NCBI GenBank assembly: GCA_945907335.1
Contig: CAMDSU010000109.1
Span: 1 to 6,239, forward strand
Origin: Bordetella parapertussis
GTDB lineage: Bacteria > Pseudomonadota > Gammaproteobacteria > Burkholderiales > Burkholderiaceae_C
Reading direction: 5' to 3'
DNA length: 6,239 bases
A program made the translations under genes and the position numbers. This document shows, piece after piece, positions 1 through 6,009 of the stretch (its first letter is position 1; the number at the start of each line of letters is the position of its first letter). The notes beneath the pieces are model-generated. The model had not been told where the DNA came from. It did not search any database and saw only the letters and a list, made by a program, of their open reading frames with translations.

Positions 1-686
1 TTCACAAACGGATAGCAGATATGCCAGAGGTGACCTTCTTCCTCTTCGCTTTCAACTTCCAAATCAGACACCGCACTCATCAGCACCGGATCCCAACTCA
101 CCAGGCGCTTGCCCCGGTAAATCAAACCCTGCTCGTACAAACGCACAAAGGTGTCGGTCACCACCGGCGACAACTTGTCGTCCATGGTGAAGTATTCGCG
201 GCTCCAGTCCACGCTGTCGCCCATGCGGCGCATTTGCTGGGTGATGGTGTTGCCCGATTGCTCTTTCCAGTCCCACACTTTGGCGATGAAATTTTTACGC
301 GCTTCAGCGGGCGTGGGGCCCATGTCGTGCCGGCTGATGCCCTGGCCTTGCAATTGACGCTCCACCACGATTTGTGTGGCAATACCCGCGTGGTCAGTGC
401 CCGGCACCCACAAGGTGTTGAAGCCGCGCATGCGGTGGTAGCGCGTCAAGCTGTCCATGATGGTTTGGTTGAACGCATGGCCCATGTGCAAGGTGCCGGT
501 CACGTTCGGTGGCGGTAATTGAATCGCAAACGAAGGCTGATCTGCGACGGGCTCTCCTGTGCCTCTGAAACCCGCTACACCGTAGCCGCGTTTTTCCCAT
601 TCGGGCCCCCATTGGGCCTCTATAGCGGCGGGTTCAAAAGATTTGGACAGGCTGTCTAAGCCGGGTTGTGCGCTGGGGCTGGTCAT
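1..686 (-). CDS. valS: Valine--tRNA ligase, N-terminal part (3' end beyond window)
   Basis: Class I aminoacyl-tRNA synthetase that charges tRNA-Val with valine in the cytoplasm. I translated the minus strand from the ATG at 686-684; the frame stays open to the window edge, giving 228 complete codons of a protein usually over 900 residues long. The segment around residues 58-72 reads [15 protein letters not shown], the class I HIGH signature in its ValS form (HMGH, residues 67-70). It is followed by [13 protein letters not shown], also typical of ValS. The KMSKS loop, anticodon-binding domain and C-terminal coiled coil would lie outside the window. The start fits the common N-terminus of related proteins ([22 protein letters not shown]), but no clear Shine-Dalgarno precedes it. 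The gene lies 127 bp after the DsbA-like gene on the same strand and is probably transcribed separately. The identification is very secure. Confidence 0.96.
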   Translation of the reverse strand, partial: MTSPSAQPGLDSLSKSFEPAAIEAQWGPEWEKRGYGVAGFRGTGEPVADQPSFAIQLPPPNVTGTLHMGHAFNQTIMDSLTRYHRMRGFNTLWVPGTDHAGIATQIVVERQLQGQGISRHDMGPTPAEARKNFIAKVWDWKEQSGNTITQQMRRMGDSVDWSREYFTMDDKLSPVVTDTFVRLYEQGLIYRGKRLVSWDPVLMSAVSDLEVESEEEEGHLWHICYPFV

Positions 687-773
687 AGGGGGTTCAAAGT
701 AACAAACCGGTCAAGCAACGGTTTGGGGACTGTCAAAGAGGATGAACGCATTTTAGCGAGGGGCGGTGAGACA

Positions 774-791
774 TATCGCTCCTAGGCGATA
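774..791. repeat. Short inverted repeat in the DsbA-like/valS gap
   Basis: TATCGC (774-779) and GCGATA (786-791) form a perfect 6-bp stem around a 6-nt loop, 22 bp beyond the stop of the DsbA-like gene on its strand. No T-run follows on the minus strand, so it is not a convincing intrinsic terminator. It could be a small RNA structure or a protein site, or chance. The rest of the 127-bp gap shows a TTGACA-like hexamer (complement of 731-736) but no good -10 at the right distance, so the valS promoter was not located. Confidence 0.3.
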
Positions 792-813
792 GTCCTCGTC
801 AAGCCACCCGTGC

Positions 814-1470
814 TTATGCGCCAGCGGCGATTTGTCGCAATGCGTTGGCGAACACAGCCGCAGGCTGACCGCCAGAAATCAAATGCTTGTCATTGATGAT
901 GACGGCAGGCACGGAATGTATGCCTGCGCTGGTATAAAAATGTTCTTTGGCACGTACTTCCTCTGCGTACGTGTCACTTTCCAAAATTGCACGGGCAGCC
1001 TCTACATCCAAACCTTCGTCTTTGACGATATTGAGCAGCACTTCATGTGAGTCAATGACTTCGCCGCGCCCTTGGTAGGCATCTAGCAAGGCTTTTTTCA
1101 AGCGGTGTTGTGCATCGCTGCCACTGGTTACTTCGGTCCAGTGCAGCAAACGATGCGCGTTAAATGTGTTGAAGATGCGCCCGCGCCCGGTCGGGTGAAA
1201 CGCAAACCCGACTTCGGCACCACGCGCTTTGATGTTCTGGTACATCTGCGATTGCTGTTCTGCCGTGGAACCGTATTTTTTTCCTAAGTGTTCACCCAAG
1301 TCTTCACCGCCGGGCGGCATGTGGGGATTAAGTTCAAACGGCTGAAAGTGAATGTCTGCGGTGACTTCGTTGTGAAGTTCTTCAAGCGCTTGTTCGAGGG
1401 CGCCCAAGCCAACAGCACACCACGGGCAGGCCACATCAGAGACAAAGTCAATTTTTAAATGGGTAGCCAT
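814..1470 (-). CDS. FrnE/DsbA-family thioredoxin-fold oxidoreductase
   Basis: A 218-residue thioredoxin-fold protein of the DsbA superfamily, FrnE-like branch, which also includes 2-hydroxychromene-2-carboxylate isomerases. The first strand runs into FVSDVACPWC, placing the redox motif CPWC at residues 15-18. An alpha-helical insert spans roughly residues 55-165. The active-site cis-proline is in SVP (Pro188), followed by ISGGQP at 198-203, the usual end of this family. There is no signal peptide, so it is likely cytoplasmic, unlike classical periplasmic DsbA. The ATG at 1470-1468 has a good AAGGAA Shine-Dalgarno (complement of 1477-1482) 6 nt upstream. The gene starts 21 bp after the FAD monooxygenase stop, implying one operon. 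Known relatives act as disulfide oxidoreductases or isomerases. Both cysteines are present here, which favours thiol chemistry over the isomerase role. The substrate is unknown. Confidence 0.9.
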   Translation of the reverse strand: MATHLKIDFVSDVACPWCAVGLGALEQALEELHNEVTADIHFQPFELNPHMPPGGEDLGEHLGKKYGSTAEQQSQMYQNIKARGAEVGFAFHPTGRGRIFNTFNAHRLLHWTEVTSGSDAQHRLKKALLDAYQGRGEVIDSHEVLLNIVKDEGLDVEAARAILESDTYAEEVRAKEHFYTSAGIHSVPAVIINDKHLISGGQPAAVFANALRQIAAGA

Positions 1471-1491
1471 CAGCGGTTCCTTGAAAAAAAG

Positions 1492-3177
1492 TCAATGCAA
1501 AGCCAATGACATGGCCAATGCGTTGACCAGTTGGCCGTTAAGGGTTTTTCCTTTGGCGGCTATATAAGCATCGGGTCGCACCAGCACCCATTGTGATTTT
1601 TCCGCATGGCAGGCATGTCTCAATGACTTGTGCGGATCCATCACGCACTCCAGCACTTGCGCAGGTTTTTTATGCACCACTTGCACCACACGGATAAACG
1701 CCAGTTTGCCTAAAGATTGCAATCGTGCGATCTCTTTGTGTGAGAGTTCTCCAAACACCAACAGCAGCATATGGCCGTTGGCCCAGTTGATCAAATCAGC
1801 GAGCGTGCCAAACGACCGATCAGCAAATTGCACAGCGGAGTTTTGCACCATGATGCCGCCATTGTCTTGGCATACATTGGACATGGTGTAACGGTTGGCC
1901 TCTGCCATGCGACCCGTGTTGATCAGTGGCCGTGCAAATTCATGGTGCTTGGCCAAGCCGATGGTGGCGCTGCGAAATACCCGTTCGATACCTTCCGGCG
2001 CGCGCAAAAAACGCGCAGTGCGGTTGGTCACTTGTACATTGCGTTGTGCGGCTTGGAGGCGCTCTTGGTTGTAACTGCCCAGTAACTCGGAGGACGAATG
2101 GCCACGCACCACCGCGGCGATCTTCCATGCCAAGTTATCTGCATCTGCAATCCCTGTATTGCCACCACGTGCCCCAAAAGGGCTGACCACTTTGGCAGTG
2201 TCACCGATGAAAAACACTCGGCCATGGCGTAGCCTGTGCATGCATTGCGATTTGTAGGCATAGGGACCGACCCACACAATGTCGCATTCCACATCTGCGC
2301 CAAACTGTTTGGCCAAGCGTTCACGCACCACGTCTTCTCGGCTGACATAAGCCGGATCAGCGTCCGGCGCCATCTGGTAATCAATGCGCCAGACATCGTC
2401 GGCCATCAGGTGTTGCCACACCGCCCGGTTATCGTTGAACGGCGCTTCAATCCAAGTATGGCGTTCTGCGGGAGGGGTGTGCTTGAAACGCACGTCTGCA
2501 ATACACCAACGGTCGTCACCTCGCTTGCTGTCCATGGTGGCGCCAACCCATGCGTGAAATGGGGTGTGCGAACCACTCGCATCAATGAGATGAAGCGCTT
2601 TCAAACTGTAATTGCCCGCTGGGGTTTGCACTTGCAAGGTGACGGCTTCTTCATCTTGCGAAAACCCGGTGACTTTGTTGCACCAACGCAGCTCCGTCAG
2701 CGCTTTTGACTTGTTCAGTTCAAGAATGCGATCCACCAAAAACATCTCGACATAAAACTGTTGAATATTGATGAAGGGTGGCTGCACACTGTGCGAAAAC
2801 TGTTGACGCTCGCGCAGATCAAAAGAAAACACTTCGTCGTCACCCGCAAAGGTTCGCCCAACTTGCCAGGCCACGCCTTTTGCAGAAATATGTTCATAGA
2901 TACCGAGCCGTGCAAATATCTCTAATGACTGCTGTGTGTAACAAATGCCGCGCGAGGATGCGCCTTTGACACCCACGGTGTTGTCTTCATCCAGCACCAC
3001 CGCGGCCACCCCGAGTTGGGCCAAGCGGCAGGCCAACGTCAGGCCACTCAATCCTGCACCGACGATGACAACGGGATACACCTCGTTCTGTCGACCACAG
3101 AGCTCCGGGGGTTTGACAAACCCGTAAGTGGGCAGTTCATAGGCCGGATAAGAAGATGTGTCCTTGGATTTAGCCAC
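1492..3177 (-). CDS. Class A FAD-dependent aromatic monooxygenase (PheA/TfdB/MhpA-like)
   Basis: A 561-residue flavoprotein of the para-hydroxybenzoate hydroxylase fold; such enzymes use NAD(P)H and O2 to hydroxylate phenolic rings. The N-terminal Rossmann motif is VVIVGAGLSG (GxGxxG at residues 40-45), with the adenosine-binding acid in VVLDED about 18 residues later. The second FAD motif is FFIGDTAKVVSPFGARGG (Gly325-Asp326), followed by NTGIADADNLAWKIA. Residues from about 450 on (SFGTLADLI, then LLLVFGE) resemble the thioredoxin-like C-terminal domain of phenol hydroxylase-type enzymes. Oddities: the usual GDAAH is GDTAK, with Lys329 replacing His, and the middle DG motif is degenerate (DASGSHTPF, 199-207). 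It starts with GTG (3177-3175) inside the last codons of the VOC gene, an 8-nt overlap suggesting translational coupling; no strong Shine-Dalgarno was found. The next in-frame Met is residue 145, too late. Family is certain, substrate unknown. Confidence 0.9.
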   Translation of the reverse strand: MAKSKDTSSYPAYELPTYGFVKPPELCGRQNEVYPVVIVGAGLSGLTLACRLAQLGVAAVVLDEDNTVGVKGASSRGICYTQQSLEIFARLGIYEHISAKGVAWQVGRTFAGDDEVFSFDLRERQQFSHSVQPPFINIQQFYVEMFLVDRILELNKSKALTELRWCNKVTGFSQDEEAVTLQVQTPAGNYSLKALHLIDASGSHTPFHAWVGATMDSKRGDDRWCIADVRFKHTPPAERHTWIEAPFNDNRAVWQHLMADDVWRIDYQMAPDADPAYVSREDVVRERLAKQFGADVECDIVWVGPYAYKSQCMHRLRHGRVFFIGDTAKVVSPFGARGGNTGIADADNLAWKIAAVVRGHSSSELLGSYNQERLQAAQRNVQVTNRTARFLRAPEGIERVFRSATIGLAKHHEFARPLINTGRMAEANRYTMSNVCQDNGGIMVQNSAVQFADRSFGTLADLINWANGHMLLLVFGELSHKEIARLQSLGKLAFIRVVQVVHKKPAQVLECVMDPHKSLRHACHAEKSQWVLVRPDAYIAAKGKTLNGQLVNALAMSLALH

Positions 3178-3712
3178 GGTGTTGATTGCGCTCTCGTTTT
3201 TGAACTGTCCATGCGTCTAATTGCGCCCGCACATCCAAGCTTTCGCTGTGCATTTGTTCAGGCGTCGCGACCTGCGCACTCAATTCCAAACGAATGCCAT
3301 TGGGATCGAAAAAATAAATACTTTTGAAAATGCGGTGATCCGTGATGCCCAGCACTTCAATGCCATGCGCTTGCAAGCGTGTTTTGCTGTCTTCCAGTGC
3401 CTGGATACTTTCCACACGGAATGCGATGTGGTTGACCCAAGCAGGTGTATTGGGTGAGGGCAAGGCGGCGGTGTCGTCGCCCAGATCAAAAAAAGCGATG
3501 AACGAACCGTCATTCAACCTGAAAAAGAAATGGGTGTAGGGACAGTATTCGCCCGTGCTGGGCACATGGTCGCTTTGAATCAAGTGGTAAAGCGGCAGCC
3601 CCAAAATATCTTCGTAAAAATGCCGGGTCTCTTCTGCATCCCGCGCACGGTAAGCGTAATGGTGCAGTTGCAATACTTTGGCGGGCGGTGGCAGGTTTGA
3701 AAAATCTGGCAT
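3170..3712 (-). CDS. VOC-fold protein, candidate one-domain type I extradiol dioxygenase
   Basis: A 180-residue vicinal-oxygen-chelate protein with two beta-alpha-beta-beta-beta modules, roughly residues 14-80 and 92-148. Predicted metal ligands are His18 (LHHYAYRARD), His95 (NHIAFRV) and Glu143 (GIRLEL), the two-His-one-carboxylate arrangement of extradiol dioxygenases. Residues 124-143 (from TDH through YFFDPNG to E143) fit the PROSITE-type extradiol signature as I recall it, with His126 and Tyr133 in the positions of the catalytic His and Tyr of BphC-type enzymes. One-domain extradiol dioxygenases of about this size are known. Glyoxalase-like or fosfomycin-resistance-like functions are alternatives. 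It is the first gene of the minus-strand operon, overlapping the FAD monooxygenase by 8 nt, so a hydroxylase/ring-cleavage pair is plausible. The ATG at 3712 lacks an obvious Shine-Dalgarno. The charged C-terminal tail (150-180) is outside the fold. VOC membership is secure; the reaction is inference. Confidence 0.9.
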   Translation of the reverse strand: MPDFSNLPPPAKVLQLHHYAYRARDAEETRHFYEDILGLPLYHLIQSDHVPSTGEYCPYTHFFFRLNDGSFIAFFDLGDDTAALPSPNTPAWVNHIAFRVESIQALEDSKTRLQAHGIEVLGITDHRIFKSIYFFDPNGIRLELSAQVATPEQMHSESLDVRAQLDAWTVQKRERNQHRG

Positions 3713-3782
3713 GGTTATTTGTTGGTGTTGCGCTTCAGTTTACTGGAGTGTGGTGCTTGGACCGATTTGCAGCAATTGCGCT

Positions 3783-3847
3783 GTGAATACTGCCAGGGCA
3801 GACCTCAATCGGTGAATACCTTGAATTAAGTGCGCAAAAGTATTCAT
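3783..3847. promoter_or_regulatory. Three TGAATAC motifs, possible operator
   Basis: GTGAATAC occurs at 3783-3790 and again at 3812-3819, and its inverse GTATTCAT lies at 3840-3847. Start-to-start spacings are 29 and 28 bp, close to whole numbers of helical turns, and the last two form a 7-bp inverted repeat. The array sits in the middle of the divergent intergenic region, where a regulator could act on both blocks. No known regulator is recognised. Chance is possible with motifs this short. Confidence 0.35.
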
Positions 3848-3999
3848 CAAGCGCGATTAAATAAACATAAGCAATCCCCATAGCTGATAGCGAGGCTCAA
3901 TTGCCTGTATTGAAACAACCCATTGGACGTGCAAGCGTCGTGCACCTAAGCTTCTCGCTGTCTTTGGCCATGATTGCCGGAGCATTTTCATCAACCCAT

Positions 4000-4004
4000 A
4001 GGAG
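4000..4004 (+). promoter_or_regulatory. Ribosome binding site deciding the rubrerythrin start
   Basis: AGGAG lies 7 nt before the ATG at 4012, near-ideal spacing. It supports the 140-residue protein over the longer reading from the TTG at 3901. Confidence 0.85.
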
Positions 4005-4011
4005 ATTTCTC

Positions 4012-4434
4012 ATGTCAGCTCTCAAAGGCTCGAAGACGGAAGAAAACCTGAAGGCCGCCTTCGCAGGCGAGTCACAGGCTAACCGCCGTTACCTGTATTT
4101 CGCAAACAAGGCCGATATTGAAGGCCAAAACGATGTGGCCGCTTTGTTCCGCTCTACCGCCGAAGGCGAAACCGGACATGCGCACGGTCACTTGGAATGG
4201 CTCGAGCAATGTGGCGACCCCGCCACCGGTTTGCCCATTGGCGCTACCCGTGACAACCTGAAAGCCGCAGTGGCTGGCGAAACCCACGAGTACACCGACA
4301 TGTACCCTGGCATGGCCAAAACTGCACGCGATGAAGGTCACGATGAAATCGCTGATTGGTTCGAAACCCTGGCCAAGGCGGAGCGTTCACACGCCAACCG
4401 TTATGCCAAGGCTTTGGCCGAATTGGTCGATTGA
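4012..4434 (+). CDS. Rubrerythrin-type diiron protein without rubredoxin domain
   Basis: A 140-residue four-helix-bundle protein of the ferritin-like superfamily; rubrerythrins reduce hydrogen peroxide to water at a diiron site in the cytoplasm. All expected ligands are visible: Glu20 (AFAGESQANRRY), Glu53 and His56 (ExxH in AEGETGHAH), Glu90 and Glu93 (AGETHEYTDMYP), Glu124 and His127 (AKAERSHANRY). The two halves begin with similar AGE motifs, the family's internal duplication. The C-terminal rubredoxin domain of classical rubrerythrin (about 190 residues, CxxC pairs) is absent; there is not one Cys-rich knuckle and the only Cys is in EQCGDP. An external electron donor is therefore needed. 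The start is fixed by AGGAG 7 nt upstream and by homology beginning at MSALKGSKTEENL. It is the first gene of the plus-strand block, 123 bp before the Fe-S protein gene, which is a candidate redox partner. Confidence 0.95.
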   Translation: MSALKGSKTEENLKAAFAGESQANRRYLYFANKADIEGQNDVAALFRSTAEGETGHAHGHLEWLEQCGDPATGLPIGATRDNLKAAVAGETHEYTDMYPGMAKTARDEGHDEIADWFETLAKAERSHANRYAKALAELVD

Positions 4435-4444
4435 TATTGATCAG
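4431..4444. promoter_or_regulatory. FNR/Anr-like box at the rubrerythrin stop
   Basis: TTGAT-ATTG-ATCAG matches the FNR/Anr consensus TTGATNNNNATCAA at 9 of 10 defined positions. It overlaps the rubrerythrin stop codon and lies about 114 bp before the Fe-S gene. A class II promoter using it would start transcription near 4479, inside the hairpin below; I see only a weak -10. Such a match is expected about once in five or six windows of this size by chance, so this is a candidate only. Confidence 0.35.
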
Positions 4445-4455
4445 GCGTTAAGCGC

Positions 4456-4482
4456 AAGGCGTTGCCCACAAGGCAGCGCCTT
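4456..4482 (+). terminator. GC-rich intercistronic hairpin, attenuator or partial terminator
   Basis: AAGGCGTTGCC (4456-4466) pairs with GGCAGCGCCTT (4472-4482) as an 11-bp stem with a single G-U pair and a 5-nt loop CACAA. Only three T follow or end the stem (4481-4483), then CCC, so it would be a leaky terminator at best. Standing 21 nt after the rubrerythrin stop, it could protect the rubrerythrin mRNA 3' end and let it be made in excess over the downstream Fe-S protein. The remaining intercistronic sequence up to 4545 shows nothing else. Confidence 0.6.
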
Positions 4483-4557
4483 TCCCTGAATGCCGGACAC
4501 AGCGTTTTACTGTTGGTAACCTCGGCCATCCCCCCACATTGACACAAGGAACACCCC

Positions 4558-5907
4558 ATGGCTCGCGAAGGCAGTCTTGAAGCACCGACACGCCACCCCC
4601 TGGATTGGCTCAACCCCGACTTCTACAACGAAGAGGCCTGCTTCACCGAGATGGAACGCATCTTCGATATTTGCCATGGCTGCCGCCGTTGTGTGAGCCT
4701 GTGTGGCTCGTTTCCCACCCTGTTCGATTTGGTCGACGAAAGCCCCACGCTTGAAATGGATGGCGTTGACAAAAAGGACTACTGGAAAGTGGTCGACCAA
4801 TGCTATTTGTGTGACCTTTGTTATTTGACGAAATGTCCTTATGTGCCACCGCATGAATGGAATTTAGATTTCCCCCACACCATGCTGCGTGCCAAAGCCA
4901 TCAAATTCCAAAAGGGCGAGGTCTCGGCAGGAGAAAAATTTCTTGCTTCTACCGACACCCACGGCCAGTTCGCCGGTATTCCTATCGTGGTTCAAGCGGT
5001 CAATGCCATCAACAAAACAGGTCTTGCACGCTCCGTGATGGAGTCCACGCTCGGCGTGGACAAAGATGCTTGGCTGCCTGAATTGGCGACCAAAAAATTC
5101 CGTTCATCAGCGCCTAAGGCACATGCCAAAAAAGTGGTCAACGGCGAAAAAACACCTGGCAAAGTGGTGATTTATTCCACCTGCTATGTCAACTACAACG
5201 AACCGGGCATCGGCATGGATTTGCTCAAGATCCTCGACCACAACGATATTCCTTATGAACTGGTGTCCAAGGAAAAATGTTGTGGCATGCCCAAATTGGA
5301 ATTGGGTGATTTGCAATCGGTGGACGCGAACAAAAAAATCAACATGCCCATCTTGGCCAAGTACGCACGCGATGGCTATGCCATTTTGAGTGCGGTGCCG
5401 TCTTGCACCTTGATGTTCAAACAAGAGTTGCCGCTCATGTATCCCGATGACGCAGAAACACAACTGGTCAAAGAGCACATGTGGGACCCGTTTGAATACC
5501 TGATGGCGCGCAAACGCGATGGCTTGTTGAAAACCGAATTCACTGAATCACTGGGCAATATCAGCTATCAGATTCCCTGTCATGGCCGCGTGCAAAACAT
5601 TGGCAAGAAAACCGAAGAGATGCTGAAGATGATCCCCGACACTACCATCAACACAATTGAGCGTTGTTCGGGTCACGCAGGAACCTACGGGGTCAAAAAG
5701 GCCACACATGCCTACGCCATGAAAATTGGCAAACCCGTGGTCAAGGCCATGGCCACCATGAAAGACGGCAGCAAGCCTGACTACATCAGTTCGGATTGTC
5801 CCTTGGGTGGTCACCATATTGCGCAAGGCTTTGAGGCCAGCGGACATGCAGTGCCTGAGTTGCAACACCCGCTGAGTTTGGTTGCCAAGGCCTATGGCTT
5901 GAAATAG
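4558..5907 (+). CDS. GlpC/HdrD-like Fe-S protein with two 4Fe-4S motifs and CCG domains
   Basis: A 449-residue soluble electron-transfer protein related to the Fe-S subunits of anaerobic glycerol-3-phosphate dehydrogenase (GlpC), glycolate oxidase and heterodisulfide reductase. The N-terminal ferredoxin-like part has Cys39, 42, 45, 49 (CxxCxxCxxxC) and Cys82, 85, 88, 93 (CxxCxxCxxxxC, then PYVPPHEW). The first cysteine-rich domain holds Cys209, CCG at 241-243 and Cys283. The second holds Cys341, CSG at 370-372 (CCG changed) and Cys414. No membrane helix or flavin site is seen. The start has AAGGA 7 nt upstream (4546-4550). It lies between rubrerythrin and DUF3501, suggesting a job in passing electrons to the diiron protein rather than glycerol metabolism; no GlpA/GlpB partner is visible. 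The last 11 codons recur, diverged, just downstream. The family is sure, the partner inferred. Databases often label such proteins GlpC, probably too specific. Confidence 0.92.
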   Translation: MAREGSLEAPTRHPLDWLNPDFYNEEACFTEMERIFDICHGCRRCVSLCGSFPTLFDLVDESPTLEMDGVDKKDYWKVVDQCYLCDLCYLTKCPYVPPHEWNLDFPHTMLRAKAIKFQKGEVSAGEKFLASTDTHGQFAGIPIVVQAVNAINKTGLARSVMESTLGVDKDAWLPELATKKFRSSAPKAHAKKVVNGEKTPGKVVIYSTCYVNYNEPGIGMDLLKILDHNDIPYELVSKEKCCGMPKLELGDLQSVDANKKINMPILAKYARDGYAILSAVPSCTLMFKQELPLMYPDDAETQLVKEHMWDPFEYLMARKRDGLLKTEFTESLGNISYQIPCHGRVQNIGKKTEEMLKMIPDTTINTIERCSGHAGTYGVKKATHAYAMKIGKPVVKAMATMKDGSKPDYISSDCPLGGHHIAQGFEASGHAVPELQHPLSLVAKAYGLK

Positions 5908-5932
5908 TAATTGGAACCTGACCCCAATTACT
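5906..5932. repeat. Perfect 9-bp inverted repeat, REP-like element
   Basis: AGTAATTGG (5906-5914) and CCAATTACT (5924-5932) are perfect inverted arms around the 9-nt loop AACCTGACC. The left arm supplies the last two bases of the Fe-S gene stop TAG plus a following TAA. Read on the minus strand the core is AATTGGGGTCAGGTTCC; I recall similar GGGGTCAG palindromes scattered between genes, often near REP-associated transposase genes, in related genomes, but could not check this. With no T-run it is not a normal terminator. It separates the two copies of the Fe-S gene 3' end. Confidence 0.7.
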
Positions 5933-5992
5933 CTCAGTCTGGTGGCTAAAGCTTACAGTTTGAAATCACCCCACTTGATGATATTTTTTTGA
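5933..5992 (+). pseudogene. Remnant second copy of the Fe-S protein C-terminus
   Basis: Positions 5933-5965 match the last 11 sense codons of the upstream gene (5872-5904) at 24 of 33 bases. Translated, they give LSLVAKAYSLK against LSLVAKAYGLK. Seven of the nine differences are synonymous and two fall in the single changed codon, so the copy diverged while under coding constraint. The frame then reads on as SPHLMIFF to TGA at 5990-5992; the expected stop after Lys seems lost. Similarity ends abruptly at the right arm of the inverted repeat. No other part of a second gene is present. Confidence 0.6.
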
Positions 5993-6009
5993 TGAATAGA
6001 GAAACAGAC

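Larger units (their letters stand above)
3713..4011. other. Divergent intergenic region between VOC gene and rubrerythrin
   Basis: This 299-bp stretch must hold the start signals of both blocks. By eye I find no pair of -35/-10 hexamers close to consensus on either strand. The most A+T-rich spot is 3856-3870 (ATTAAATAAACATAA), a possible melting region for the rubrerythrin promoter. Other structure: an 8-bp palindrome GCAATTGC at 3772-3779 and three TGAATAC motifs (listed separately). The reading frame from a TTG at 3901 into rubrerythrin encodes nothing recognisable before the true start. Confidence 0.6.

Noticed and set aside
21..518. 165-codon open frame on the plus strand opposite valS
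   Set aside because: It lies antisense to a clear ValS reading frame, and its His- and Ala-rich product is typical of a shadow of a GC-biased gene.
774..791. Terminator for the DsbA-like gene
   Set aside because: The 6-bp stem is only moderately GC-rich and no T-run follows on the minus strand; kept only as a low-confidence repeat.
1787..1799. Second FNR-like sequence TTGAT-CAA-ATCAG
   Set aside because: The spacer is 3 instead of 4 bp and it is inside the monooxygenase coding region.
2236..2709. 157-codon plus-strand open frame opposite the FAD monooxygenase
   Set aside because: Fully antisense to a convincing flavoprotein gene; no domain, no ribosome site.
3901..4011. N-terminal extension of rubrerythrin from a TTG codon at 3901, with GAGG nearby
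   Set aside because: The added 37 residues resemble nothing in the family, and the ATG at 4012 has an ideal AGGAG site and begins exactly where rubrerythrin similarity begins.
5107..5478. 123-codon minus-strand open frame opposite the Fe-S gene
   Set aside because: Antisense to a conserved gene, with no recognisable product or start signal.
5984..5990. Run of seven T before DUF3501 as an intrinsic terminator
   Set aside because: No stem-loop stands directly before it; the inverted repeat ends 51 bp upstream.
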